64,000 nucleotides of DNA. It comes from Pseudomonas salomonii (GTDB lineage Bacteria; Pseudomonadota; Gammaproteobacteria; Pseudomonadales; Pseudomonadaceae). A program made the translations under genes and the position numbers. This document shows, one piece after another, positions 17,488 to 26,233 of the stretch. Position 1 is the first letter of the stretch. Each line of letters begins with the position of its first letter. The stretch spans positions 25,575 through 89,574 of the forward strand of contig NZ_FNOX01000018.1 in NCBI RefSeq assembly GCF_900107155.1, read 5' to 3'. The notes under the pieces were generated by a model. The model did not search any database and was not told the DNA's origin. It worked only from the letters and a program-made list of their open reading frames with translations.

Positions 17488-17510
17488 CGGCAGCCCAGAC
17501 ACCACCTCTG

Positions 17511-18512
17511 TCAGAGGCCCGCAGCGGCCAGGTTCGGCGCCACCCAGTCACTCACCTGAAACGACTTGCGAATCAGCCGTTCCTTGGACGCCAAGTCCAC
17601 CGCGCCCTGCAACTTGCCCAGGAACACCGGATCCAGGGTCGCCGGGAAAATCTCGCTGAGCTGCTGGTCTTTCAAGTCGTTGGTCAGGATTACCGGCGGA
17701 TAACTGGCACGCCCCGACACCAGCTCGATATAGGCCTGCTTGTTGCTGTCGGTGGTCAACCACTGCACCGCTTGCTGCTGGGCCTTGAGCAACTTGGCCA
17801 CCGCATCAGGGTGTTCGTCGACAAATTGTTTGCTGCCTACCAGCACCGCCTGGACGCTGCCGGCACCGCCGAGGTCCTTGGTGGTGAGCGGTATTTCCGC
17901 CAGCCCTTTAGCCTGCAACGCCGTCAGGTTCGAACCGCCCCAGGTCGCATCAATCTGCTTGGCGGCCAATGCCGCGCCCGCCGCGTTGAAATCCAGGTTG
18001 ATGACTTTCAGGTCCTTTTCATTCAAGCCCTGGCTGGCCAATGCGCTGTCGAACGACAACTGGCTGGCCGTGCCACGGAACACCGCCACACGCTTGCCCT
18101 TGAGGTCTTGCAAGCTTTTGATCCCCGAGCCCGGCACCACGCCCAGGTACTGTTTGATGTCACGCGCGCTGGCGCTGAGCAAACGTGTGTCCAGCCCATT
18201 GGAGCGACCGATGATCGCCGCCAGATCGCCCAGGTAGGCCAGGTCTACCTGGCCATTGGCGAAGGCTTCATTGATCACGGGACCGGCGCCCTTGAAGTAA
18301 TTCCACTGAATCTTGATGCCTTGATCGGCAAAGGCTTTTTCGAAGATCTGCTGCTCGCGCAACACATCCGTTATACCGCCGCCGCTGTGCTGGCTGCCGG
18401 CACTCAGGTCAGGCACGGCGATGCGGATTTCCTTGAGGTCGGCAGCGTGCACCAACCCGGCCAGGGCGGTGCCCGCGAACAGGCTGATCAGACGTTTGAA
18501 GGGCAGTTTCAT
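17511..18512 (-). CDS. atsR: Sulfonate/sulfate-ester ABC transporter binding protein
   Basis: 333 aa from MKLPFKRLISLFAGTALAG; AGGAG lies 8 bases before this ATG. Sec signal peptide with cleavage near LVHA. SsuA/NMT1-type solute-binding domain, with ADLKEIRIAVPDL, NYFKGAGPVINEAFANGQVDLAYLGD and GTASQLSFDSALA. It is divergent from the permease-ATPase pair at 18792. Such proteins bind aliphatic sulfonates or sulfate esters; next to AtsK the AtsR assignment is favoured over SsuA or TauA, but the ligand is inferred. Confidence 0.85.
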   Translation of the reverse strand: MKLPFKRLISLFAGTALAGLVHAADLKEIRIAVPDLSAGSQHSGGGITDVLREQQIFEKAFADQGIKIQWNYFKGAGPVINEAFANGQVDLAYLGDLAAIIGRSNGLDTRLLSASARDIKQYLGVVPGSGIKSLQDLKGKRVAVFRGTASQLSFDSALASQGLNEKDLKVINLDFNAAGAALAAKQIDATWGGSNLTALQAKGLAEIPLTTKDLGGAGSVQAVLVGSKQFVDEHPDAVAKLLKAQQQAVQWLTTDSNKQAYIELVSGRASYPPVILTNDLKDQQLSEIFPATLDPVFLGKLQGAVDLASKERLIRKSFQVSDWVAPNLAAAGL

Positions 18513-18791
18513 AAGCGCAGCTCCTGGTGGGCGACGGTCGCCTGGGGAGCAGAAAGTAGGCATAGCCCGAGCAAAACTTTAAATACTATAAATTCACAAT
18601 TTAATAGCTTTTTGGACTATGCGAGCTAAAACGCTGGCTCCAGCGGCGTATGCATAAACAGCATCAAAAATATTCTTCGAATGCATTGGATGCGTGCCGG
18701 GCAGAGGCTTTAAATGATTTTTCTTATCTCACAATCATCTTGATTCCATTTTTATAAGATCGAAATCACATAACGCCGACGGAGGTCAGCC

Positions 18792-20378
18792 ATGGCCCGC
18801 ACTTCACAGTTGAGCCTGCCGCTTTCAGCCTCCATGCCGCGCTGGCCCTTGCTCGGTGAGCGTCTGCTGCCCTGGCTGTTGCCGCTGGCGCTGTTTGCGC
18901 TGTGGTGGTTGGCCAGCCGTCATCAGTGGATGAGCGAACAAATTTTGCCCGCGCCGTCGCTGGTGTGGAGCAGTGCTGTGGAACTGGCCGGCGGTGAGTT
19001 ATGGAGCAACCTGGCGATCAGCTTGCAGCGTTTGTTCTGGGGGCTGCTGGCCGGTATCGGCGCGGGGGCCGTATTGGGTGCGCTATTGGGTTTCAGCGCT
19101 CGCGCCGAACGCCTGGTATTCCCCACGTTCAGCGCGTTATCACAAGTGCCGACCCTGGCCTGGATCCCGTTGTTCATGGTGTTTTTCGGCATCGGCGAAA
19201 CCTTGAAACTGGTGGTGCTGGTGAAGGCGATTGTGGTGCCCGTCACCCTGCACACACTGGTCGGCGTGCGTGACGCGCAACCCACTCTGCGTGAAGCCGC
19301 CCGCGTACTGCGCCTGCCTACCCATCTGCTGATTCGTCGGTTGATACTGCCCGCTGCATTGCCGGCCTTCATGGCCGGTGTGCGCCTGGCGCTGGCGGCG
19401 GGCTGGACCTCGTTGCTGGCCGTGGAGCTGCTGGCGTCCAGCGAAGGCATCGGCTACCTGATGGTTTGGGCGCGCCAGTTGTTCATGCTCGATAGTGTCT
19501 TCGTGTGCATCGTGGTCATCGGGGTGCTGGGCGTGGTGATGGATCGCGGCATCGGCTGGCTGGACCGCAAATGGGTGCACTGGCCGCACCCGGCCACTGC
19601 GCAGATTCGCCGCGGCCCGCGTTATGAGGGGTGGCAACGCCTGCAACCGTGGTTGTTGCCGCTGCTGTTGCTAGCGTTGTGGCAGCTGGCGACGGATCAG
19701 GCTTGGGTAGACCCGAATATTCTGGTCAGCCCATGGGCCGTGCTGCAAACCACCGCCGCCGGCGTGCTGGATGGCAGCCTGTCCGGCGCCTTGGGCAAAA
19801 GTCTCGGCCGCACGCTGGGAGGCTTGTTGCTCGGCGGCAGCCTGGGGTTTGCCATGGGTTTGTGGCTGGGTTTGTCGCGACGCAGCGAGCGAGTGCTCGG
19901 GCCCACCCTGGCCGCACTGCGCCAGATCGCAATTTTCGCCTGGGTGCCATTACTCACCGCCTGGTTCGGCCTGGGTGAATTGGCCAAGTGGGTGTTTATC
20001 GCCCTGGCGGCGTTTTTTCCGCTGTTTATCGCCACCCAGCGCAGCGTGTTGAACCTGTCGCCACAGCTGCGCGAAGCCGCGCACGTGCTGCGCCTGAATC
20101 TGTTCCAGCGCCTGCGCCGCCTGGTGCTGCCGGGCGCGGCGGCGGGGATCTTCGCCGGCCTGCGCCTGAGCCTGATCTATGCCTGGCTGGGCACCATCGG
20201 CGCGGAATATTTCATGCCGTCCAATGGCGGCATCGGCAGCCTGATGATCGGCGCCCAACAGCTGCTGCGCATGGACCTGATCATGGGCGGCATGTTGCTG
20301 GTCGGCCTCACCGGCGCCACGCTCAACCTTATCGGCCAACGCATCGAAACCCGCGCCACGCGCTGGAGACACGCATGA
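18792..20378 (+). CDS. atsB: Fused two-domain ABC permease (AtsB-like)
   Basis: 528 aa, about twice the length of SsuC/TauC. It contains two consecutive permease halves, each with about six helices and its own EAA loop: REAARVLRLPTHLLIRRLILPAALP near residue 170 and REAAHVLRLNLFQRLRRLVLPGA near residue 430. Both halves share the PTLAWIPLFMVFFGIGE / IAIFAWVPLLTAWFGLGE core, so this is an internal duplication giving a single-chain channel. SD sequence GGAGG precedes the ATG. The stop overlaps the ATPase start (ATGA). Confidence 0.9.
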   Translation: MARTSQLSLPLSASMPRWPLLGERLLPWLLPLALFALWWLASRHQWMSEQILPAPSLVWSSAVELAGGELWSNLAISLQRLFWGLLAGIGAGAVLGALLGFSARAERLVFPTFSALSQVPTLAWIPLFMVFFGIGETLKLVVLVKAIVVPVTLHTLVGVRDAQPTLREAARVLRLPTHLLIRRLILPAALPAFMAGVRLALAAGWTSLLAVELLASSEGIGYLMVWARQLFMLDSVFVCIVVIGVLGVVMDRGIGWLDRKWVHWPHPATAQIRRGPRYEGWQRLQPWLLPLLLLALWQLATDQAWVDPNILVSPWAVLQTTAAGVLDGSLSGALGKSLGRTLGGLLLGGSLGFAMGLWLGLSRRSERVLGPTLAALRQIAIFAWVPLLTAWFGLGELAKWVFIALAAFFPLFIATQRSVLNLSPQLREAAHVLRLNLFQRLRRLVLPGAAAGIFAGLRLSLIYAWLGTIGAEYFMPSNGGIGSLMIGAQQLLRMDLIMGGMLLVGLTGATLNLIGQRIETRATRWRHA

Positions 20379-21190
20379 ACGCACCTATCGTCAGCTTCAA
20401 CCATGTGGGCAAGACCTTTGACGTCGACGGCTTTGAGCTGGAGGCGATTCGCGAATTCAACCTGGACATTGCCGAAGGCGAGTTTTTGGCGATTGTGGGT
20501 TCCAGCGGCTGCGGAAAATCCACCCTGCTGCGCCTGCTGGTGGGGCTGGATACGCAGTTTCGTGGCGAGATCCGGGTGGATGGCAAAGCTGTCAGCGGCA
20601 TCGGCGGCGAGCGGGGCATCGTGTTCCAGGAGCATCGTTTGTTCCCCTGGCTGACCGTCGCAGAAAACATCGGCCTGGGCCTGGTCAACGAGCCGTTGAG
20701 CGAGGCCGAGCGCAACCGGCGCATCGGTGACTTTATCGAATTGGTGGGCCTTACCGACTTTACCCGCGCTTACCCGCATCAGCTGTCCGGCGGCATGGCG
20801 CAACGTGTGGCTATCGCCCGAGGTCTGGTGGCCAGCCCGCGCATTCTGTTGCTCGACGAGCCGTTCGGCGCCCTCGATGCGTTGACCCGCCAGCAGATGC
20901 AGGACGAGCTATTGGCGATCCGCGCCCGCGCTCAAATCACCACGGTGCTGGTGACCCACGATGTGGAAGAAGCGATCTTCCTCGCCGACCGCGTGGTGGT
21001 GATGGAGCCGCGACCCGGGCGGATCAAGCAGGTGGTGGACATCGCCCTGCCCCATCCGCGCCAGCGCAGCAGCTTCGAGTTCCACCAACTGCGCGAAGAG
21101 CTGCTGCATGAGCTGATCAGCGACGACCACTATCAGCCGCCGTTGCGCGAACAGATTCGCGACCTGCCGCTGGCGTTTATTGCTTGCTGA
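20375..21190 (+). CDS. atsC: Sulfonate/sulfate-ester ABC transporter ATP-binding protein
   Basis: 271 aa beginning MNAPIVSFNHVGKTFDVDGF. Walker A GSSGCGKST, Q-loop VFQEHRLFPWL, signature LSGGMAQRVAIARGL and Walker B LLLDEPFGALDALTR, followed by VTHDVEEAIFLADRVVVM. Typical of the nitrate/sulfonate/taurine ATPase family. Overlaps the permease gene by four bases. Its 3' end overlaps the convergent desaturase by 14 bases. Confidence 0.92.
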   Translation: MNAPIVSFNHVGKTFDVDGFELEAIREFNLDIAEGEFLAIVGSSGCGKSTLLRLLVGLDTQFRGEIRVDGKAVSGIGGERGIVFQEHRLFPWLTVAENIGLGLVNEPLSEAERNRRIGDFIELVGLTDFTRAYPHQLSGGMAQRVAIARGLVASPRILLLDEPFGALDALTRQQMQDELLAIRARAQITTVLVTHDVEEAIFLADRVVVMEPRPGRIKQVVDIALPHPRQRSSFEFHQLREELLHELISDDHYQPPLREQIRDLPLAFIAC

Positions 21191-22247
21191 ACGCCAGTTC
21201 GGCGTCCGGCCGTTCCTGGCGTTCAAGCCGGTTGGCGCGGGTAAACGTACCGATATCATTGAAGCGCACGCCCATCTCGCGCATCACCGGGTGGGCGACC
21301 TTGGCGGTCATCTGGCGGATGTAGAACGGCTCCTTCACCACAAAATGGTGGATGCCGTGAGTGCTGCCGAAGTTGAAGCAGAACGCCTGCAACGGCCACA
21401 TCCACCACGGGTTGAGCACCTGGGTTTGCTGGATCACGTTGCCCAGTTCCACATCACCGTAATAGTGCATGTTGGAACTGACAAAATGCAGGCAAAAGGT
21501 GCGCAGCACGTTAGGGCCGATGATCACCACGGCGGCGATATCAATCACCTGCATCATCTGCAAGGTACCGGCGGACCACTGGATTGGCACGCCCATCAGG
21601 CTGGCGATGCCATTGGCGGCATGAAAGCCCAGGAACACATACCACGCGCCCCAATGCAGCAGCGCCAGCGGTGCGTAGACCAGCAGCGCGCGTTTGAGGA
21701 TCTTGAGTTTGTGGCTCCAGGTTTTGGCCCGCAGCATGCGGATAAACGCCGACATCACGTTATCGCCCACCATCAGCAACCGCGCGAACCCCCACGGCTC
21801 GCCATTGGTAATGGCGCGCTCTTCCATATCGGTTTCGGTGCCGGACACCTTGTGGTGGTTAAGGTGCAAATGCCGGCGTATCCACGGGTTGATGGTGCTC
21901 GGCCGCGCCAGCCACACCAGGCCCATCATCAGGTTGTGCGGCACGCGTTGCTTGCGAAAATACATGCTGTGGATCAGGTCATGTTCCAGCTCGTGGGTCA
22001 GCGAAGCGAGGAAGGCATTGAGCAGCAGGCACGCCCACCAAGCCATATGGCCGGTGATGTAGAGCGCCGCCGAGCCGAGCATGCCGAGCAAGGCAAAGGC
22101 CAGGATACCCGCGCCCAACGCGTCCTGATGCAATAGCCAGGGGTGCTGTTGGCGCAACCGCACGCCTTCGGCGAGCACCACTTCGCGGATTTTTGCCGAG
22201 CGCTGTTGCGCGTTCATCTGTTGGGGACTTGCAGAAGTACCGTCCAT
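21177..22247 (-). CDS. Membrane fatty-acid desaturase
   Basis: 356 aa integral membrane protein with the three histidine boxes of non-haem di-iron desaturases/hydroxylases: HELEHDLIH, HLHLNHHK and HGIHHFVV. About four membrane helices. Its box spacing differs from the DesA-type enzyme at 31663, so it is a second, distinct desaturase-family enzyme. The substrate (acyl lipid, alkane or other) is undetermined. It is divergent from an AraC regulator at 22349, which may control it. Confidence 0.88.
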   Translation of the reverse strand: MDGTSASPQQMNAQQRSAKIREVVLAEGVRLRQQHPWLLHQDALGAGILAFALLGMLGSAALYITGHMAWWACLLLNAFLASLTHELEHDLIHSMYFRKQRVPHNLMMGLVWLARPSTINPWIRRHLHLNHHKVSGTETDMEERAITNGEPWGFARLLMVGDNVMSAFIRMLRAKTWSHKLKILKRALLVYAPLALLHWGAWYVFLGFHAANGIASLMGVPIQWSAGTLQMMQVIDIAAVVIIGPNVLRTFCLHFVSSNMHYYGDVELGNVIQQTQVLNPWWMWPLQAFCFNFGSTHGIHHFVVKEPFYIRQMTAKVAHPVMREMGVRFNDIGTFTRANRLERQERPDAELAFSKQ

Positions 22248-22348
22248 GCTCCCATCCTCTTGTTAAGTGATACGTCCATCCTGCCCTACGCGATCGGGCG
22301 GGACGCTAGCCCCGGACGCCAACCTGTTGACCGCAAGCGCCAATCACC

Positions 22349-23353
22349 ATGACTGAACCCACCTCCCTCGCCAGCTGGACCCGCGCCCTGCGCAAGCAGC
22401 TCGACGCCCTGAACCTGGACAGCGCCGCGCTGTGCATCGAGGCCGGGCTCGACCCGCAGCAGATGGACGACCCCAATGCGCGTTACCCGCTGTCGGCCAC
22501 CACGCGCCTGTGGGCGCTGGCAGTGCAGGCCAGCGGCGACCCGGCGATCGGCTTGCGCGTGTCGCGGTTTGTGAGCCCGACCACCTTCCATGCGCTGGGT
22601 TATGCACTGGTGGCCAGCGGCAGCCTGCGTGAGGTGTTCGAGCGCATCGTGCGGTATCACCAGGTGGTCAGCGATGCCCTGACCCTGGAGCTTAGCGGAG
22701 ATGGCGAGCGTTACCGCTTTCGTCTGCTGCAACCTGCGGACAGTCCGGCACCCGCGCTGGAAGCGATTGATGCGTTTGCAGCGATCTATGTGCGCACCTG
22801 CCGTAATCGCCTGGGCCGTGACTACGCGCCGTTGGCGGTGTACCTGCGGCGGCCGGAACCGGCGGATCCAAAACCCTGGCACACGGTATTTCGCGCACCG
22901 GTGTTTTTCGATGCCGAGGAAGACCGCCTTGAATTTTCCGCCCAGGACTTCGACAGCCACCTGGACGACGCCAACCCGGAGTTGGCCGAGCACAATGAAA
23001 CCGTACTCAAGCGCACCCTGGCCCAACTGCAACCGCTGACGTGGGAGCGCAAGGTGCGCGCGGCCATCGAGGCCCAACTGCCCGAGGGTGAGCCGAGCGC
23101 CGAGCGCATCGCCCAGGCGTTGCACCTGAGCCTGCGCAGCCTGCAGCGGCATCTGGCGGATGAAGGCTGTCGGTTTGATGCGTTGCTCAACGAGTGCCGC
23201 GAGAACCTGGCACTGCTGCACTTGCGCGATCCGCACTGCTCATTGGCCGAGATCGGTTATTTGCTTGGGTTTGCCGATACCAGCAGTTTCAGCCGCGCGT
23301 TCAAACGCTGGACGGGGATGACGCCGGGGCAGTTTCGCGATGGGTTGCGTTAG
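22349..23353 (+). CDS. AraC-family transcriptional regulator (OruR/ArgR-like layout)
   Basis: 334 aa. An N-terminal arabinose-binding-type domain (LCIEAGLDPQQMDDPNARYPL, FVSPTTFHALGYALVAS) is followed by the C-terminal AraC double helix-turn-helix: AERIAQALHLSLRSLQRHLADEG and LAEIGYLLGFADTSSFSRAFKRWTGMTPGQFR. It is divergent from the desaturase with about 100 bases between starts and is probably its regulator. No clear ribosome site precedes the ATG. Confidence 0.92.
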   Translation: MTEPTSLASWTRALRKQLDALNLDSAALCIEAGLDPQQMDDPNARYPLSATTRLWALAVQASGDPAIGLRVSRFVSPTTFHALGYALVASGSLREVFERIVRYHQVVSDALTLELSGDGERYRFRLLQPADSPAPALEAIDAFAAIYVRTCRNRLGRDYAPLAVYLRRPEPADPKPWHTVFRAPVFFDAEEDRLEFSAQDFDSHLDDANPELAEHNETVLKRTLAQLQPLTWERKVRAAIEAQLPEGEPSAERIAQALHLSLRSLQRHLADEGCRFDALLNECRENLALLHLRDPHCSLAEIGYLLGFADTSSFSRAFKRWTGMTPGQFRDGLR

Positions 23354-23363
23354 GTCGGGCCTC

Positions 23364-23430
23364 ATCGCAGGCAAGCCAGCTCCCACAGGGGAATGCATTC
23401 CAACTGTGGGAGCTGGCTTGCCTGCGAGAG
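23364..23430. repeat. REPIN
   Basis: Inverted REP pair: TCGCAGGCAAGCCAGCTCCC and its complement, between convergent genes. Confidence 0.85.
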
Positions 23431-23437
23431 CGGTGGC

Positions 23438-23797
23438 TCAGCGACCACGCCGCAAGAGTTTTTTCACCCGCGCGACAAGCACCTTGGCATCAAACGGCTT
23501 GAGCAAATAATCATCCTCATGCAGTTCCAACCCACGCAAGCGGTCTTCAATCCCGCCCGGTGTGGTCAGGAACAACATCGGCGTCTCACCCTTCAACCGG
23601 ATCGCCTGCTGCAACTTCCAGGCATTCAGGCCCGGCAGCATCACATCCAGGATCACCAGGTCGTACTCAGTGCTTTCAACCAGGCGCAACGCCGCCATGC
23701 CATTGGCCGCGACTTCGACGCTGTAACTGGCCTCGTTCAAGCCCTGGGCCATCCGCTGTGCCTCTTCGGATTCATGTTCCACTAACAGCACGCGCAT
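23438..23797 (-). CDS. Receiver-only response regulator (probably truncated)
   Basis: 119 aa CheY-like receiver domain: MRVLLVEHESEEAQRMAQGL, phosphoacceptor in VILDVMLPGLN, FLTTPGG and the conserved Lys in DDYLLKPFD. The first acidic pair is EHESEE rather than the usual Glu-Asp-Asp. The receiver ends VARVKKLLRRGR, where OmpR-family proteins normally continue into a winged-helix domain; here a stop is followed directly by a REPIN. It looks like an OmpR-type regulator that lost its DNA-binding half. No sensor kinase is adjacent. Confidence 0.8.
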   Translation of the reverse strand: MRVLLVEHESEEAQRMAQGLNEASYSVEVAANGMAALRLVESTEYDLVILDVMLPGLNAWKLQQAIRLKGETPMLFLTTPGGIEDRLRGLELHEDDYLLKPFDAKVLVARVKKLLRRGR

Positions 23798-23835
23798 AAC
23801 ACACCTCGATTAATCAGGCTTGCAGGCTAACACCC

Positions 23836-24522
23836 TCAGGTGTGCGCCGCCTCACGCAGTCGCCGGGCATCGAGGATTTCGATCTCGCCGTAACCCAGGC
23901 GCACGATGCCTTGGGCCTGCAGGTCCTTGAGCAAGGCGTTGGTGGTCTGGCGTGACAAGCTCAACATGGCGGCCAGGTCTTCCTGGGGCAGTTGCAGCAC
24001 GCTTTTTGAAGACTCGGCCTCGCCGTAACCCTCGACGATCATCAACAACCGATGCGCCAGGCGCACCGAGGCCGGCATCAGGCTCAGTTGCTCGATATTG
24101 ATAAAACTCAGGCGCAGCTTCTGGCTCATCAATAACGCCAGATCACGCCAGTACTGCGGGCTTTCATTGAGGATGTTCAGCAGCGCCTGTTGCGGCACCT
24201 GCAGCAGCGTGCACGGGCCGACTGCGCAGGCGTCGTGGGTGCGGGGCAGGCCATCGAACAGGCAAATTTCACCCAGCCAAAACGGTGATTCCACCAGGCT
24301 CAACAGGGCTTCCTTGCCGTGCTCATTCACCGCGTTGATGCGCAAGGCGCCGTCGAGCACCGCGTACAGGCCACAGGGCGGGTCGCCACGCTTGAACAGG
24401 TATTGCCCGGCCGCCAGCTGCCGCTGCCGGGCGTGGGCCAGCAGGCTATGCTGAAAGGGCGCGGGCAAGTGGCTGAACCAATGCCCGTTGGCCAAGCGAG
24501 TACGCCATTTCTCTGTGTCCAT
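23836..24522 (-). CDS. Crp/Fnr-family regulator
   Basis: 228 aa from MDTEKWRTRLANGHWF (GGAG 9 bases upstream; an earlier in-frame start 12 codons away is less likely). N-terminal cyclic-nucleotide-binding fold (GQYLFKRGDPPCGLYAVLDGALRI, FWLGEICLFDGLPRTHDA) and C-terminal Crp-type helix-turn-helix (LPQEDLAAMLSLSRQTTNALLKDL). There are no Fnr-type cysteine clusters. The effector is not predictable. It is divergent from the Mpo1-like gene by about 80 bases. Confidence 0.9.
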   Translation of the reverse strand: MDTEKWRTRLANGHWFSHLPAPFQHSLLAHARQRQLAAGQYLFKRGDPPCGLYAVLDGALRINAVNEHGKEALLSLVESPFWLGEICLFDGLPRTHDACAVGPCTLLQVPQQALLNILNESPQYWRDLALLMSQKLRLSFINIEQLSLMPASVRLAHRLLMIVEGYGEAESSKSVLQLPQEDLAAMLSLSRQTTNALLKDLQAQGIVRLGYGEIEILDARRLREAAHT

Positions 24523-24605
24523 GAGCACTCCGAAGATTGTCGCCCAGTTGACAGTCAATCCCAGGCTGGCAGGGCATGATCAAGCATCCTACAGGAGGAA
24601 CAACA

Positions 24606-25196
24606 ATGAAAAGCCTCGTCGACCACCTCAGCCAATACGCCGCCTACCACCGCGACCCGCGCAATATCGCCAGCCACTTTATCGGCATTCCGCTGATCGT
24701 CGTCGCCGTGGCGGTGCTGTTGTCGCGCCCCGAATGGGCCGTCGGCAGCCTGTGGATATCTCCGGCGGTGGTGCTCGCGTTGTTGTCGGCGTGGTTTTAC
24801 CTGCGCCTGGAACTGGCGTTGGGCGTGCTGATGACGGTACTGATGGGCTTGTCGGTGTGGGCCGGGCATGCGCTGGCGGCGCAGAGCACACTGGTGTGGC
24901 TGAGCAGCGGCATCGGCCTGTTTGTGGTGGGCTGGGTGATTCAGTTTGTCGGGCACTACTACGAAGGCAAGAAGCCAGCGTTTGTGGATGACGTGTCGGG
25001 GCTGATTGTGGGGCCGTTGTTTGTGGTGGCGGAGCTGGCGTTTTTGCTGGGGTTGCGGCATGAACTTAAAGAGCAGATTGAGGCGCGGTCCGGCCCGGTA
25101 GAACGCCGCGACCTTAAGTCGAGCCAGCTCCCACATGATCGTTCCCACGCTCTGCGTGGGAATGCAGCCCAGGACGCTCCGCGTCCCAAAGCGTGA
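24606..25196 (+). CDS. Mpo1-like (DUF962) membrane protein with repeat-derived C-terminus
   Basis: 196 aa from MKSLVDHLSQYAAYHRDPRN; strong AGGAGG 7 bases upstream. Several hydrophobic helices and the conserved SHFIGIPLIVVAVAVLL and QFVGHYYEGKKPAFVDD segments place it in the YGL010w/Mpo1 family (in yeast an iron-dependent 2-hydroxy-fatty-acid dioxygenase). About the last 25 residues (from SSQLPHDRSHALRGN) are encoded by a REP fragment and the long palindromic repeat, so insertion appears to have replaced the original stop codon. Confidence 0.85.
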   Translation: MKSLVDHLSQYAAYHRDPRNIASHFIGIPLIVVAVAVLLSRPEWAVGSLWISPAVVLALLSAWFYLRLELALGVLMTVLMGLSVWAGHALAAQSTLVWLSSGIGLFVVGWVIQFVGHYYEGKKPAFVDDVSGLIVGPLFVVAELAFLLGLRHELKEQIEARSGPVERRDLKSSQLPHDRSHALRGNAAQDAPRPKA

Positions 25197-25243
25197 CGCA
25201 GAGCGTCACAAGAGGCGTTCCCACGCAGAGCGTGGGAACGATC
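25137..25243. repeat. Long palindromic repeat, copy 2
   Basis: Outer arms GATCGTTCCCACGCTCTGCG and complement CGCAGAGCGTGGGAACGATC. It overlaps the 3' end of the Mpo1-like gene and lies next to the cysA stop, between convergent genes. Confidence 0.88.
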
Positions 25244-25249
25244 GGAGGG

Positions 25250-26230
25250 TCAGGCTTTTTGCCAGACCTTGGGCTTGAAGAACAAGGTCTCGCCACGCGC
25301 CAAACCCGTCAGGCTGTCGTGGTCTTTGACCACTTCGGCCTCGATCAGCTCGCTTTGGCCTTCGACCTTCAGCGTTACCCGTGTGGTGGCGCCGAGTGGG
25401 CGAATATCGCGTACTTGCGCCGCGTGGTGGTCTTCCAGCTCATGGCGTGACAGCGACACTTCATGCGGGCGGAACAGCACGTGCTTGTCTTCGCCCAGGT
25501 GCAGACGGTTGGAATCACCGAGGAAGTGATAGACAAAATCGCTGGCCGGGTTTTCGTAGACTTCGCCCGGTGAGCCGATCTGCTCGATCACGCCCTTGTT
25601 CATCACCACGATACGGTCGGCGACTTCCATGGCCTCTTCCTGGTCGTGGGTCACGAACACCGAGGTGAGGTTGATGTCTTCGTGCAGGCGCGCCAGCCAG
25701 CGGCGCAGCTCTTTACGCACCTTGGCGTCGAGGGCGCCGAAGGGTTCGTCGAGCAGCAGCACTTTGGGTTCTACCGCCAGGGCGCGGGCCAGGGCGATAC
25801 GCTGGCGCTGGCCGCCGGAGAGTTGTTCCGGGTAGCGATCCGACAGCCAATCAAGCTGCACCATGTTCAGCAACTCGTGAACCTTGACCGCAATCTGGCT
25901 TTCGCTCGGGCGCTGGTTTTTCGGCTTCATGCGCAGGCCGAAGGCAACGTTGTCGAACACGGTCATGTGGCGGAACAACGCGTAGTGCTGGAACACAAAG
26001 CCGACGTTGCGATCCCGCACGTCGTGGCCGGACACGTCTTCACCGTGGAACACGATGCTGCCGTCATCCGGGGTTTCAAGACCCGCGATGATGCGCAACA
26101 AGGTGGTCTTGCCGCAGCCGGACGGGCCCAGCAACGCCACCAGCTCGCCACTCTGGATGTCCAGATTGATGCTGTTCAGGGCCTTGAAGGCGTTGAAGTT
26201 CTTGCTGACATTACGGACTTCGATCGACAT
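25250..26230 (-). CDS. cysA: Sulfate/thiosulfate ABC importer ATPase CysA
   Basis: 326 aa. Walker A GPSGCGKTT, Q-loop FVFQHYALFRHMTVFDNVAFGLRM, signature LSGGQRQRIALARAL and Walker B VLLLDEPFGALDAKVRKELRRWL are CysA hallmarks, followed by a C-terminal regulatory TOBE-type region (VLFRPHEVSLSR). It hydrolyses ATP for sulfate/thiosulfate uptake. Last gene of the sbp-cysT-cysW-cysA operon, 3 bases after cysW. Confidence 0.96.
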   Translation of the reverse strand: MSIEVRNVSKNFNAFKALNSINLDIQSGELVALLGPSGCGKTTLLRIIAGLETPDDGSIVFHGEDVSGHDVRDRNVGFVFQHYALFRHMTVFDNVAFGLRMKPKNQRPSESQIAVKVHELLNMVQLDWLSDRYPEQLSGGQRQRIALARALAVEPKVLLLDEPFGALDAKVRKELRRWLARLHEDINLTSVFVTHDQEEAMEVADRIVVMNKGVIEQIGSPGEVYENPASDFVYHFLGDSNRLHLGEDKHVLFRPHEVSLSRHELEDHHAAQVRDIRPLGATTRVTLKVEGQSELIEAEVVKDHDSLTGLARGETLFFKPKVWQKA

Positions 26231-26233
26231 GAC

